Assembly (NCBI RefSeq): GCF_026283945.1
Contig: NZ_JAPDPC010000001.1
Span: forward strand, 2,790,001-2,854,000
From: Dyella humicola
Lineage (GTDB): Bacteria > Pseudomonadota > Gammaproteobacteria > Xanthomonadales > Rhodanobacteraceae
Reading direction: 5' to 3'
DNA: 64,000 nucleotides
Position numbers and translations under genes: made by a program
The notes under the pieces: model-generated
What the model saw: the letters and a program-made list of their open reading frames with translations, nothing else
What the model was told of the DNA's origin: nothing
Database searches by the model: none
Shown here: positions 45,293 to 55,300 of the stretch, piece by piece
How positions within the stretch are numbered: the first letter of the stretch is position 1
How the letters are laid out: each line of letters starts with the position of its first letter

Positions 45293-45331
45293 ACGAAGGG
45301 CGCAAGACCGTTGCCGATCTGCGCCCTTCGT
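45293..45331. terminator. Hairpin after the NAD-glutamate dehydrogenase gene
   Basis: 12-bp perfect arms acgaagggcgca / tgcgcccttcgt with a 15-base loop, between the glutamate dehydrogenase stop and nadK. T-run is lacking on the minus strand, so read-through into nadK is possible. Confidence 0.55.
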
Positions 45332-45380
45332 TTCCTGACGTCAAAGGCCCCGGCGCCCGCTAGCCGCCGGGATCCGGGAC

Positions 45381-48300
45381 TTACTGGTTGACCGGCACCT
45401 GGGCCAGCTGGGCCAGACGACGGACCGCGACCGAAGCGATCGGGTAGTCCGCGTTCTGGGTGAGGATCTCCGCCAGCATGTTGCGCGTGTACTTCAGCGT
45501 GGCATCGTCACGCTGCAGCCATGCCTGCACCGGCGAAACATCCTTGGCACCGCCGGTCATCGACAACACCTGCAGGACCAGCGCGCGATGCTGGTGGTTA
45601 AGCTCATCCAGCAGCGAGCCGCGTGCCTGGGCATGCCAGTGACCTTCCACCGGCAGCGCCTCGATCTGGCTGCGCAGCCATTCCAGGTCGAGCGACTCAC
45701 CCAGTTCGTAGAACACGCCGGCCACCTTGTCGATCGGCTGAGCGCTCTGCTGCGCGACTTCCACGATGTCCAGCATCGCGCGCAGCTCGGGGATGCGCGC
45801 CAGGCGCAGGGCCAATTCCGCCGGCAGGCCGAGGCCTTCCCACTTTTCCTGGCTGGTGGCGAAGTCCGCCTTGCCGGTTTCAGTGAGCACCGCCGGCAAC
45901 GCGGCGTGCAACGCCGACACGCCATTCTGGTAGCGCTCGACGTTGGCGTTGATGTCCAGCGTGCCGCCCGGGCGGTTCAGCAACCAACGCGTCATATGGC
46001 GCAGCAGCGACCAGATCTGCAGGATGGCATCGATCTGGGTGTTCTCGGCCACCTTGCCGTCCAGTGCCTCGATCTCCGACCACAACGGGCGTGCGCCGAG
46101 AATCTCGCGCGCCGCCGTGTAGGCCTTGGAAATCGCGGCCGGACCCTGACCGGTGTCCTCCTGCATGCGCATCATGAAGGTGGCGCCCATGCGGTTGATC
46201 GTCGAGTTGGTCACCGCGGTGGCGATGATCTCGCGCTTCAGCCGATGGCGCTGCATATGCTCGGCATACTTGGTGTGCAACGGCTCGGGGAAGTAGCGCA
46301 CGAGCTCCTTGGACAAGTACGGATCTTCCGGCACGTCCGAGTCCAGCAACTGCTGGAACAACTTGAGCTTGTCGTACGACAGCAGCACCGACAGTTCCGG
46401 ACGCGTCATGCCGATACCGCGCGTCTTGCGCTCGACCAGTTCCGCTTCGCCGGGCAGATTCTCCACCTGGCGATCGAGCAGGCCCTCGCTCTCCAGCATG
46501 CGGATGAAGTGCGCCATCGAGCCGATACGCTGCACCGACTGGTGCTCCATCAGCGTGATGGCCTGGTTCTGGCGATAGTTGTCCCACAGCACCAGCTCGC
46601 CGACTTCGTCGGTCATCGCGGCCAGCTGCTTGTTGCGCGCGTCCTCGGTCAACTCGCCACGCTGCACGGCATCGTTCAGCAGGATCTTGATGTTCACCTC
46701 ATGATCGGAGGTGTCTACACCGGCGGAGTTGTCGATGAAGTCGGTATTGAGCAGTACGCCATGCTGGGCAGCCTCGATGCGGCCCTTCTGGGTGAAGCCC
46801 AGGTTGCCGCCCTCGCCCACCACCTTGCAGCGCAGCTCGCCGCCATTGACGCGCAAGGCGTTGTTGGCGCGATCGCCCACGTCCGCATGGGTCTCGGCGC
46901 CGGCCTTCACATAGGTGCCGATGCCGCCGTTCCACAGCAGGTCAACCGGTGCCTTGAGAATGGCGCTGAGCAGCTCGTTCGGAGCCATCTGCGTCACTTC
47001 GGCCTTGAGGCCAAGCACCGCACGCACTTCCGGCGATACCGGAACCGACTTCAGGCTGCGCGCGTAGACGCCGCCACCGGCCGAGATCAGCGACTTGTCG
47101 TAATCCTCCCAGCTCGAACGCGGCAACTTGAACATGCGCTCGCGCTCGACGAACGAACGTTCCGTATCCGGATTCGGGTCAAAGAAGATATGGCGATGGT
47201 CGAACGCCACCAGCAGGCGGATATGGCGCGACAGCAGCATGCCGTTGCCGAACACGTCGCCCGACATGTCACCGATACCGACGCAGGTGAAGTCCTGGGT
47301 CTGGGTGTTACGGCCCAGCGCACGGAAGTGGCGCTTCACCGACTCCCAGGCACCCTTGGCCGTGATACCCATGCCCTTGTGGTCGTAGCCGTTCGAACCG
47401 CCCGAGGCGAACGCGTCGCCCAGCCAGAAGCCGTGCTCGATCGAGATCGCATTGGCGATATCGGAGAACGTAGCCGTACCCTTGTCGGCAGCCACTACCA
47501 GGTACGGGTCGTCGGCGTCGTGGCGAACCACGTCGTGCGGCGGCTTGACCTTGCCCTCGACCAGGTTATCGGTGATATCGAGCAGACCGTTGATGAACAT
47601 GCGGTAGCAGGCAATGCCTTCCGCCAGCTGCGCATCGCGGTCGCCGTTCACCGGCGCACGCTTCACGTAGAAGCCGCCCTTGGAGCCCACCGGCACGATG
47701 ACGGTGTTCTTCACCATCTGCGCCTTCACCAGGCCAAGTACCTCGGTGCGGAAGTCCTCGCGGCGGTCCGACCAGCGCAGGCCACCACGCGCCACCGCAC
47801 CGAAGCGCAGGTGGATGCCTTCCACGCGCGGCGCGCAGACAAAGATTTCGCGGTACGGCACCGGCTTGGGCAGTTCCGGCACGCTGTGCGAATCGAACTT
47901 GTAGCTGATGTAGCTGCGATACGCGCCCTCCCACTGCTGGAAGAAGCTGGTGCGCAAGGTCGAGCGGATCAGCGACTTGAAGCTGCGCAGGATACGATCG
48001 TCGTCCAGGCTGGACACGGTTTCCAGCAACGTGCCGATCGCCTCTTCCACCACGGCGACCTGCTCGGCACGCGGCTTGGAAAGAGCGCCGACCAGGCCAT
48101 CGATGAGCGCAGGATGCGCTGTCCGCACGGACTCCGGAATCAGCACGCGCATTTCGCCGGCAAGCGCCGCGCCCGCCTGAGTCAGTTCATTGGCCGACAG
48201 CGTTTCGCGGCGTGGATCGAACTTGGCGAGGAACAGCTCCACCAGCAAGCCGGCGATCGCCGGATAGCGATTGAACGCGTCTTCCATGTAGCTCTGCGAG

Positions 48301-50315
48301 AAGGCCACGCCGGTCTGCAACAGGTACTTGCAGTAGCCGCGCAGCATGGCGACCTGGCGCCAGCTCAGCTTGCCGCCCAGCACCAGTCGGTTGAAGCCGT
48401 CGTTCTCCGCATTGCCACGCCAGATCTGCTCGAACGCATCCTCGAACAGCGTACCTACCTGTTCCACGCTGAAAGCCAGGCTGCCGGCCGTCTGCACCTC
48501 GAAATCCTGGATATACAGCATCGAGCCGTCGACGTTCACGTCGTACAAGTGCTCGGTGAGCACGCGCAGGCCCAGGTTTTCCAGCTGCGGCAGCACTTCG
48601 GACAGCGCAATGTCGCCGCCGCTGCGGTAGATCTTGAAGCGAAGCTCTTCCGGACGTTCGGCCGGGTGATAGAACGACATGCGTACCGCATCGTCGCCCT
48701 TGAGCAGGGAAAGCTGATGTACGTCTTCCGCAGCCGCCGTCGGCGTGACGTCTTCGACGTAGCCGGCAGGCAATGCCTTGGCGTAGCGATTGGCCAACAC
48801 CACACCGTCGTGCTCACCCAGCGTGCGCACCAATTCGTCGCGCAAGTCGTCGTGCCAGTTGCGCACGATCGTGGTGACGCCGTTTTCGAGCTCGGCAACG
48901 TCGTAATGCGCCTGGTCGCCAATCTTGGGACGCACCACTACATGCAGGCGTACAAGAGCAGCCTCGCCCATCAATACGGACGAGTCCAGATGTTCGCCAC
49001 GCAGGGCGTCGCTCAGCAGCGCCTCGATGCGCTCGCGCACCGTCGTATTGAAACGATCGCGCGGCACATAGACCAGGCAGGTGATGAAACGGCCATAGCG
49101 GTCGCGACGCACGAACAGGCGCGTGCGTGCACGCTGGCGCAGCTCGAGGGTCCCCATCGCGGTGTTGTAGAGCTCGTCTTCACTGCTCTGGAACAACTCA
49201 TCGCGCGGCAGCGTCTCCAGGATATGGCGCAAGGCCTTGCCCGAATGCGAATCGCGCTTGAGCCCGGAGTGCTCCATGGCGAACTCGAACTTCTGGCGCA
49301 CCAGCGGGACGTCCTGCGGGCGTGCCATATAGGCGTTGGAGGAAAACAGGCCCAGGAAGCGCTGCTCGGCCACCGGCTTGCCGTCGGCATCGAACTTGAG
49401 CACGCCGACGTAATCCATGTAGCCCGGGCGATGCGCATGCGAGCGCGCATTGGTCTTGGTCAGGATGATGGCGTCGGTGGAGCCAGACTGCGGCAGCTCA
49501 TGCGCCACCAGCGTGCGCAGCGAGCGCGGCGCCAGCGAGCGCTCGCTCTTGTGCAGGATGCCCATGCCGGACGGCTCGACGGCGCGCAGCACTTCCTCGC
49601 CATCGGCTTCGGTCACTTCGTATTCGCGATAACCGAGGAAGGTGAAGTTGTCGTCGGCCAGCCAACGCAGGAATTCCGACGCCTCCTGCACCGAAGCGGC
49701 ATCGAGCGGCAACTGGCGCTGCGGCAACTCGGCGGCGATGGACAGCGCCTGGTCACGCATCTTGCCCCAGTCGCTGACGGCCGTGCGCACGTCTTCCAGT
49801 GACGTTTCGATCTGCGCCTTGAGCTGGGCCTGCTCGGCCTCGCCGGCAACGCGATCCACTTCGAAATGCATCACCGATTCGGACTGACCGTTATCGGCAA
49901 CCAGCTTGAGCAGCTTGCCCGCGCCATCGCGCATCACCTCGACGACCGGATGGATCACCGCGTGAATCTGCAGATGCTCAGCCGCGATCATGCTGACCGT
50001 GTCGACCAGGAACGGCATGTCATCCGTCACCACCTGGATATAGCTGCGGCCTTCATGGCCAGCGCCAGGATTGATCACACGTACTGCGGCGCGACTTGGC
50101 TGACGCTGCTGCATGAAGTCGAGCAGGTCCGCGATCAACGCGGCCCATTCGGTCGTCGTATGGGTTTGCAGGTCACTATCTGCAATACGCGCAAAGAAAG
50201 CGTTGATAAAAAATTGCGCCTCATCAAGGCGCTGGGTCGTTAGTCCGCTTTTCTTCAGTTCTTCGAAAACAACAGTGGGGAAGGAGCTGCTGCTAGCCGC
50301 ACGAATCGCGTTCAT
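45381..50315 (-). CDS. gdhB: NAD-dependent glutamate dehydrogenase, large (180-kDa) type
   Basis: A 1644-residue enzyme that oxidises glutamate to 2-oxoglutarate and ammonia with NAD. The N-terminal 700 residues hold the ACT-like and helical regulatory parts (for example NPGAGHEGRSYIQVVTDDMPFLVDTV in parts). The catalytic domain covers about residues 740-1300, with APRVEGIHLRFGAVARGGLRWSDRREDFRTE in parts, VPVGSKGGFYVKR containing the active-site Lys, and the NAD-binding Rossmann segment around CVGIGDMSGDVFGNGML. Length matches the L-GDH family of Pseudomonas and Streptomyces. In many of these bacteria it is the main route for glutamate and arginine catabolism. No clear ribosome-binding site precedes the ATG. 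Confidence 0.95.
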   Translation of the reverse strand: MNAIRAASSSSFPTVVFEELKKSGLTTQRLDEAQFFINAFFARIADSDLQTHTTTEWAALIADLLDFMQQRQPSRAAVRVINPGAGHEGRSYIQVVTDDMPFLVDTVSMIAAEHLQIHAVIHPVVEVMRDGAGKLLKLVADNGQSESVMHFEVDRVAGEAEQAQLKAQIETSLEDVRTAVSDWGKMRDQALSIAAELPQRQLPLDAASVQEASEFLRWLADDNFTFLGYREYEVTEADGEEVLRAVEPSGMGILHKSERSLAPRSLRTLVAHELPQSGSTDAIILTKTNARSHAHRPGYMDYVGVLKFDADGKPVAEQRFLGLFSSNAYMARPQDVPLVRQKFEFAMEHSGLKRDSHSGKALRHILETLPRDELFQSSEDELYNTAMGTLELRQRARTRLFVRRDRYGRFITCLVYVPRDRFNTTVRERIEALLSDALRGEHLDSSVLMGEAALVRLHVVVRPKIGDQAHYDVAELENGVTTIVRNWHDDLRDELVRTLGEHDGVVLANRYAKALPAGYVEDVTPTAAAEDVHQLSLLKGDDAVRMSFYHPAERPEELRFKIYRSGGDIALSEVLPQLENLGLRVLTEHLYDVNVDGSMLYIQDFEVQTAGSLAFSVEQVGTLFEDAFEQIWRGNAENDGFNRLVLGGKLSWRQVAMLRGYCKYLLQTGVAFSQSYMEDAFNRYPAIAGLLVELFLAKFDPRRETLSANELTQAGAALAGEMRVLIPESVRTAHPALIDGLVGALSKPRAEQVAVVEEAIGTLLETVSSLDDDRILRSFKSLIRSTLRTSFFQQWEGAYRSYISYKFDSHSVPELPKPVPYREIFVCAPRVEGIHLRFGAVARGGLRWSDRREDFRTEVLGLVKAQMVKNTVIVPVGSKGGFYVKRAPVNGDRDAQLAEGIACYRMFINGLLDITDNLVEGKVKPPHDVVRHDADDPYLVVAADKGTATFSDIANAISIEHGFWLGDAFASGGSNGYDHKGMGITAKGAWESVKRHFRALGRNTQTQDFTCVGIGDMSGDVFGNGMLLSRHIRLLVAFDHRHIFFDPNPDTERSFVERERMFKLPRSSWEDYDKSLISAGGGVYARSLKSVPVSPEVRAVLGLKAEVTQMAPNELLSAILKAPVDLLWNGGIGTYVKAGAETHADVGDRANNALRVNGGELRCKVVGEGGNLGFTQKGRIEAAQHGVLLNTDFIDNSAGVDTSDHEVNIKILLNDAVQRGELTEDARNKQLAAMTDEVGELVLWDNYRQNQAITLMEHQSVQRIGSMAHFIRMLESEGLLDRQVENLPGEAELVERKTRGIGMTRPELSVLLSYDKLKLFQQLLDSDVPEDPYLSKELVRYFPEPLHTKYAEHMQRHRLKREIIATAVTNSTINRMGATFMMRMQEDTGQGPAAISKAYTAAREILGARPLWSEIEALDGKVAENTQIDAILQIWSLLRHMTRWLLNRPGGTLDINANVERYQNGVSALHAALPAVLTETGKADFATSQEKWEGLGLPAELALRLARIPELRAMLDIVEVAQQSAQPIDKVAGVFYELGESLDLEWLRSQIEALPVEGHWHAQARGSLLDELNHQHRALVLQVLSMTGGAKDVSPVQAWLQRDDATLKYTRNMLAEILTQNADYPIASVAVRRLAQLAQVPVNQ

Positions 50316-50930
50316 GGCATCTACTGTTCAGTGGAGACGGAATGAGGCAAAAAAAGCTCTAGAAGAATACGCCTCGCGTCAGACCTTAGCTACCTTTGCA
50401 GTAACACGACTTCAGCTTGTGGCAGGTCATGACGCCCTTGCAGCAACACCCATGATGCGCACGAAGCGCGTGCGCGAAAACGCTTATGACAGCTTCCACC
50501 TCATCAGCGCTTGCTGCAAAAAATCCCGTGACAACCGCGTGTTGCCGACACTGCCGGCACCTATGCGCCGAGCCGCCGCAACAGCAATACCTGCGCGTAT
50601 GTCGCATTGATCGATCGCATCGAGTGCACCTCAGGCCTACCCAGGGCGCTGCAACGCAACAGACAAAACGGATACCGCGATGCTCATTGTCAGGCTGACG
50701 AATGGATCGGCCAGACATCCCTACAGCCCGCACGGTCGACAGGGCGAGGGAGCATGGCAGCCGCGCCGTGGGCACAGGGCCTGCGCCGACACTGTTCCTT
50801 CACGGATGTAGGTCAAAATTGGCTGCCGGGATCCGGCGCGGCGAGAACGACCCTCACAGCAGGCGTGGCCGGTCCCTTTTCTCCCCACGCAGCGGGCTCT
50901 GGGCGTCAATCGAGAGGCAAAGTCAACGGC
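50316..50930. other. Gene-free region between gdhB and the second RND operon
   Basis: No open frame here looks coding: candidates are Cys/Arg/His-rich with no signal or domain. An AT-rich patch (50340-50370, ggcaaaaaaagctct) is probably part of the gdhB promoter. No tRNA or known riboswitch is recognisable. Confidence 0.5.
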
Positions 50931-50959
50931 TCTACAAATTTTAAACTGTACGGTATAGT
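50931..50959 (+). promoter_or_regulatory. Promoter with overlapping operator-like palindrome for the RND operon
   Basis: A sigma70-like pair TCTACA and TATAGT is separated by 17 bp. The -10 end lies inside ACTGTACGGTATAGT (50945-50959), a near-palindrome around its central base (12 of 15 positions symmetric), the size of a TetR-type operator. The 5' leader to the adaptor start would be about 175 bases. Repressor not encoded in the vicinity. Confidence 0.5.
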
Positions 50960-51139
50960 CCACGCCCGCTCACTAACCGTGAGCCGCTGCTTGCGCCCCG
51001 ATCACGCCCATGGCCTCTCCCCAGGACCCAAGGCACTCGGGGCGGTCGTGCGCTCAACGTAAGCCCAGCCCTTTTTGTCGTCGCCCGGAATGGCGTCGAT
51101 GTGCTGCATACCGACCACATTAAGAAGAATGGAGCCCAC

Positions 51140-52357
51140 ATGAAGTCCTCGTCATTGCGCACACCCCTACTGTGCCTTGGCCTGCTCTCACTGGCCGCCT
51201 GTGGCAAAGGCAAGGAGCAAGCCCCGCAGATGCCGCCGCCGGAGGTTGGCGTGGTCAAGGTGCAGCCGCAGACAGAACCGCTGCGCAAGAGCCTCGTGGG
51301 CCGTCTTTCCCCCTATCGCAGCGGCGACGTTCGCGCTCGTGTGTCCGGCCTGCTGCTCAAGCGCGTCTATGTCGAGGGCAGCGACGTCAAGCAAGGGCAG
51401 TTGATGTTCGAGATCGACCCGGCGCCCTACCAGGCTGCGCTGAACGCCGACCTGGCCAACCTCGCCGCCGCCAAGGCGACCTACGCCAATGCTCATGTCC
51501 AGGCCGAGCGTGATCGTGCGCTGGTGCCAAAGGGCTTCGTTTCCAAGGCCCAGCTGGATGCGGACGAAGCCACCGAGCGCAGCTCCGCGGCCGCGGTGCT
51601 GCAGGCCGAAGCCGTGGTGCAGACCGCCCGGGTCAACCTCAGCTATACCAAGATCACGGCCCCGATCAACGGCCGCTCCGGCCAGCAGCAGGTCACCGAA
51701 GGCGCGATCGTCGGCAGCAGCACGGCCGATACCGGTGCCAACGCCACCCTGCTCACCACCGTCGACCAGCTCGATCCGCTCTATGTGAACTTCACCGTGA
51801 GCGTGGCTGACCTCGATCGACTGCGTCGCGCGCAGAATGCCGGCAAGGTCACGCTGGCGGAACAGAACAAGGCCACCGTGGCGGTGACCCTGCCCGACGG
51901 CAGCGTCTATGACCAGCAAGGCACGCTCGATTTCTCCGACACCACGGTCAACCCGTCCACCGGTGCGGTGAACCTGCGCGCCCAGCTGCCGAACCCCAAC
52001 CGCACCTTGCTCCCTGGCCAGTACGTGACGATCGACGCCAACCTGGGCGAGCAGCACAACGTGTTCCTGGTGCCGCAGGCGGCCCTGCTGCGCGATACGG
52101 CCGGTGCCTACACCATGGTCGTGGGTGCCGACGGCAAGGTCGTGCGCAAAGACGTGACCGCCAGCGACACCAGCGGCACCAGCTGGGTCGTCACCAATGG
52201 TCTGCAGGCAGGCGATCAGGTGGTCGTGTCGGGCCTGCAGCGGGTCAAGGAAGGCGCTCCGGCCAAGGCAGCGCCGTGGCAGCCCGACCAGGGCGCCCCG
52301 GGTGTCGCCAAGCCGGGCCAAGCCCCGGCTAGCGGCAAGCCGGCCGGTGGGCAATAA
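51140..52357 (+). CDS. RND efflux adaptor lipoprotein (AcrA/MexA-type)
   Basis: A 405-residue membrane-fusion protein with a signal peptide ending LSLAAC (acylated Cys 21). The AcrA pattern follows: YRSGDVRARVSGLLLKRVYVEGSDVKQGQLMFEIDPAPY in parts, the helical hairpin with VQAERDRALVPKGFVSKAQLD, and the closing lipoyl half ITAPINGRSGQQQVTEGAIVG; then LDFSDTTVNPSTGAVNLRAQLPNPN in parts, which is near-invariant in AcrA/MexA. GGAG upstream fixes the start. Pairs with the transporter gene 11 bp downstream. Confidence 0.93.
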   Translation: MKSSSLRTPLLCLGLLSLAACGKGKEQAPQMPPPEVGVVKVQPQTEPLRKSLVGRLSPYRSGDVRARVSGLLLKRVYVEGSDVKQGQLMFEIDPAPYQAALNADLANLAAAKATYANAHVQAERDRALVPKGFVSKAQLDADEATERSSAAAVLQAEAVVQTARVNLSYTKITAPINGRSGQQQVTEGAIVGSSTADTGANATLLTTVDQLDPLYVNFTVSVADLDRLRRAQNAGKVTLAEQNKATVAVTLPDGSVYDQQGTLDFSDTTVNPSTGAVNLRAQLPNPNRTLLPGQYVTIDANLGEQHNVFLVPQAALLRDTAGAYTMVVGADGKVVRKDVTASDTSGTSWVVTNGLQAGDQVVVSGLQRVKEGAPAKAAPWQPDQGAPGVAKPGQAPASGKPAGGQ

Positions 52358-52368
52358 GGGAGTCGACC

Positions 52369-55300
52369 ATGCCGAGTTTCTTTATTGACCGCCCCATTTT
52401 CGCGTGGGTGGTGGCGATCCTGATCTCCTTGTGCGGCACCATCGCGGTGCTGAACATGGGTATCGAGTCGTATCCGAACATCGCCCCGCCCCAGGTGACG
52501 GTCAATGCGACCTATCCCGGCGCCAGCGCGGATACCACCGAAAAAACCGTCACCCAGGTGATCGAGCAGCAGCTGACCGGCATCGATCACCTGCTGTACT
52601 TCAGTTCGTCGTCCAGCTCCAGTGGTTCGGCGACGATCACGCTGACCTTCGAAACCGGCACCGATCCGGACATCGCCCAGGTGCAGGTGCAGAACAAGGT
52701 GGCCCTGGCCACCCCGCGCTTGCCCGCCGAAGTGAACCTGCAGGGCGTCGTGGTGGCCAAGAGCAACCCCGACTTCCTGATGTTTATCGCGCTGACCTCG
52801 GACAACCCGAGTATCGACGGCGACAAGCTCACCGACATCGTGTCCTCGCAGGTGCTGGACCAGATCGGCCGTATTCCCGGCGTAGGCAGTACCCGCCAGC
52901 TCGGTGCGGAATACGCCATGCGCGTATGGCTCAATCCAGACAAGTTGCAGGGCTATAAGCTATCGGCAACGCAGGTTCTCACTGCTCTGCAAACGCAGAA
53001 CGTCCAGTTCGCCGCCGGCTCGCTTGGTTCCGACCCGGCCACGAACGGTCAGGGCTTCAGCGTGACCGTGTCCGCGGAAGGTCGCTTCGTCACGCCCGAC
53101 GAGTTCAAGAACATCATCCTGCGCGCCGACACCGACGGCACCGTGGTCAAGCTCGGCGACGTGGCCCGTATCGATTTCGGCCCCCAGAGCTACGGCTTCG
53201 CCGCCACCTATAACGGCACCGCCACGGGATCGTTCGGCGTGCAGCTGCTGCCCGGCGCCAACGCGCTGGACGTGGCAACGGCCGTACGCTCCAGGATGGC
53301 GGACCTGGCGAAGAGCTTCCCCGAAGGCGTGACCTGGTTCGCTCCGTACGACACCACCACCTTCGTGAAGATCTCGATCAAGGAAGTGGTCCACACCCTG
53401 ATCGAGGCGATCATCCTGGTGTTCCTGGTGATGCTGTTGTTCCTGCAGAACTTCCGGGCCACCATCATCCCGACGCTGGTGATTCCGGTCGCGCTGCTGG
53501 GCACTTTCCTGGGCCTGTTGCCGCTGGGCTTCACCATCAACCAGCTGACCTTGTTCGGCATGGTGCTGGCCATCGGTATCGTGGTGGACGACGCGATCGT
53601 CGTGATCGAGAACGTCGAACGCATCATGACCGAGGAGCAGCTTTCGCCGAAGGAGGCCACGCGCAAGGCGATGGGCCAGATCACCGGCGCGGTAGTGGCG
53701 ATTACGGTCGTGCTCGCGGCGGTGTTCGTGCCGTCGGCGTTGCAACCGGGCGCTTCAGGCGTGATCTACAAGCAGTTCGCGCTGACCATCGCGGTGTCGA
53801 TGGGCTTCTCCGCGTTCCTCGCGCTGTCCTTCACGCCGGCACTGTGCGCCACGATCCTGCAGCCGACCCATACCCACAAGAAGAACATCGTCTATCGCAA
53901 GTTCAACGACGTGTTCGAGTGGGTAACGCGTACCTACACGGGGCATATCGGCAGCGCCATCAAGCATGCGCCACGCTGGATGATCGTGTTCGTTCTGATC
54001 GTGGTGTTGTGCGGCGTGCTGTTTACCCGCGTGCCGACCAGTTTCGTGCCTGACGAAGACCAGGGCTATGCGCTGGCCATCGTGACCTTGCCGCCTGGCG
54101 CGAGCCTGCAACGCACCAAGGACGTGAACCGGCAGATCCGCGAGGTGCTGTTGAAGGACCCGGCCATCGAAGGTGTGTTCCAGATCTCGGGCTTCAGCTT
54201 CGTGGGCACCGGTGAAAACACCGGCATGGACTTCATCCGGCTCAAAGACTGGGATGCGCGCGACATCACCGCAACGGAGTTCATCCAGCAGGCCAACAAG
54301 AAGCTGCACGGGATTCGCGATGCACAGATCTTCGTGGTCAACCTGCCCACCATCCGCGGCCTCAGCCAGTTCGGCGGCATCGACATGTACCTGCAGGCGC
54401 GTGCGGGCCAGTCGCGCGATGAACTCACCCAGGCGCGCAACATCCTGCTCGGTAAGGCCGCGCAGAGTCCTGCCCTGGTCGGCGTGCGTCCGAACACGCT
54501 GGAAAGCGCCCCGCAGCTCAACCTGAGTGTCGATCGCCAGCAGGCGCAGTCGATGGGACTGTCGGTCAGCGACATCTACAGCGCGATTCAGCTGACGCTG
54601 GCTCCGGTGTACGTCAACGACTTCTCCTACGGCGGGCGCGTGAAGCGCGTGATGGTGCAAGCCGACGCGCCCTTCCGCATGGGACCCGAAGCGCTGCAGC
54701 ACATCTACACGCCCAGCACGCTGGCCACGGCCAGCAGCTCGTCGACCGTCAACAACATGATTCCGTTGGCTAGCGTCGTGCAAACAAAGTGGGCACTGGC
54801 TGCACCGGCACTGACCCGTTACAACGGCTATTCCGCAGTGGAAATCGTGGGCAACGAAGGCCCGGGCTATTCCACCGGCCAGGCCATGGGCGTGATCGAG
54901 GGCATCATCAACGATAGCCTGCCGAAGGGATTCGGCTATGACTGGACGGGCCAGTCGTACCAGGAAATCCTGGCGGGCAACTCGGCCGCGCTGCTGTTAG
55001 TGCTTTCCATCTTCATCGTGTTCCTGTGCCTCGCAGCGTTGTACGAGAGCTGGTCGATTCCGGTGTCGGTGCTGCTGGTGGTGCCCCTCGGCGTGCTCGG
55101 CGTGGTGGTGTTTACCATGCTGCGCGGACTGTCCAACGACATCTACTTCAAGATCGGCATGATTACGGTGATCGGCCTGGCCGCGAAGAACGCGATCCTG
55201 ATCGTGGAATTCGCGGTGGAGCAGCAACAGGAAGGCAGGACCTTGCGCCAAGGTGTGGTCGAAGCGGCGCGCCTGCGACTGCGTCCGATCCTGATGACGT

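Noticed and set aside
45588..49802. Open frame of 1404 codons opposite the glutamate dehydrogenase gene
   Set aside because: The frame mirrors codon bias of the real gene; translation is rich in His, Arg, Gln and Leu with no domain, signal or ribosome-binding site.
50386..50775. 129-codon frame in the gene-free gap before the RND operon
   Set aside because: Cys/Arg-rich translation with no domain and no Shine-Dalgarno; looks like chance.
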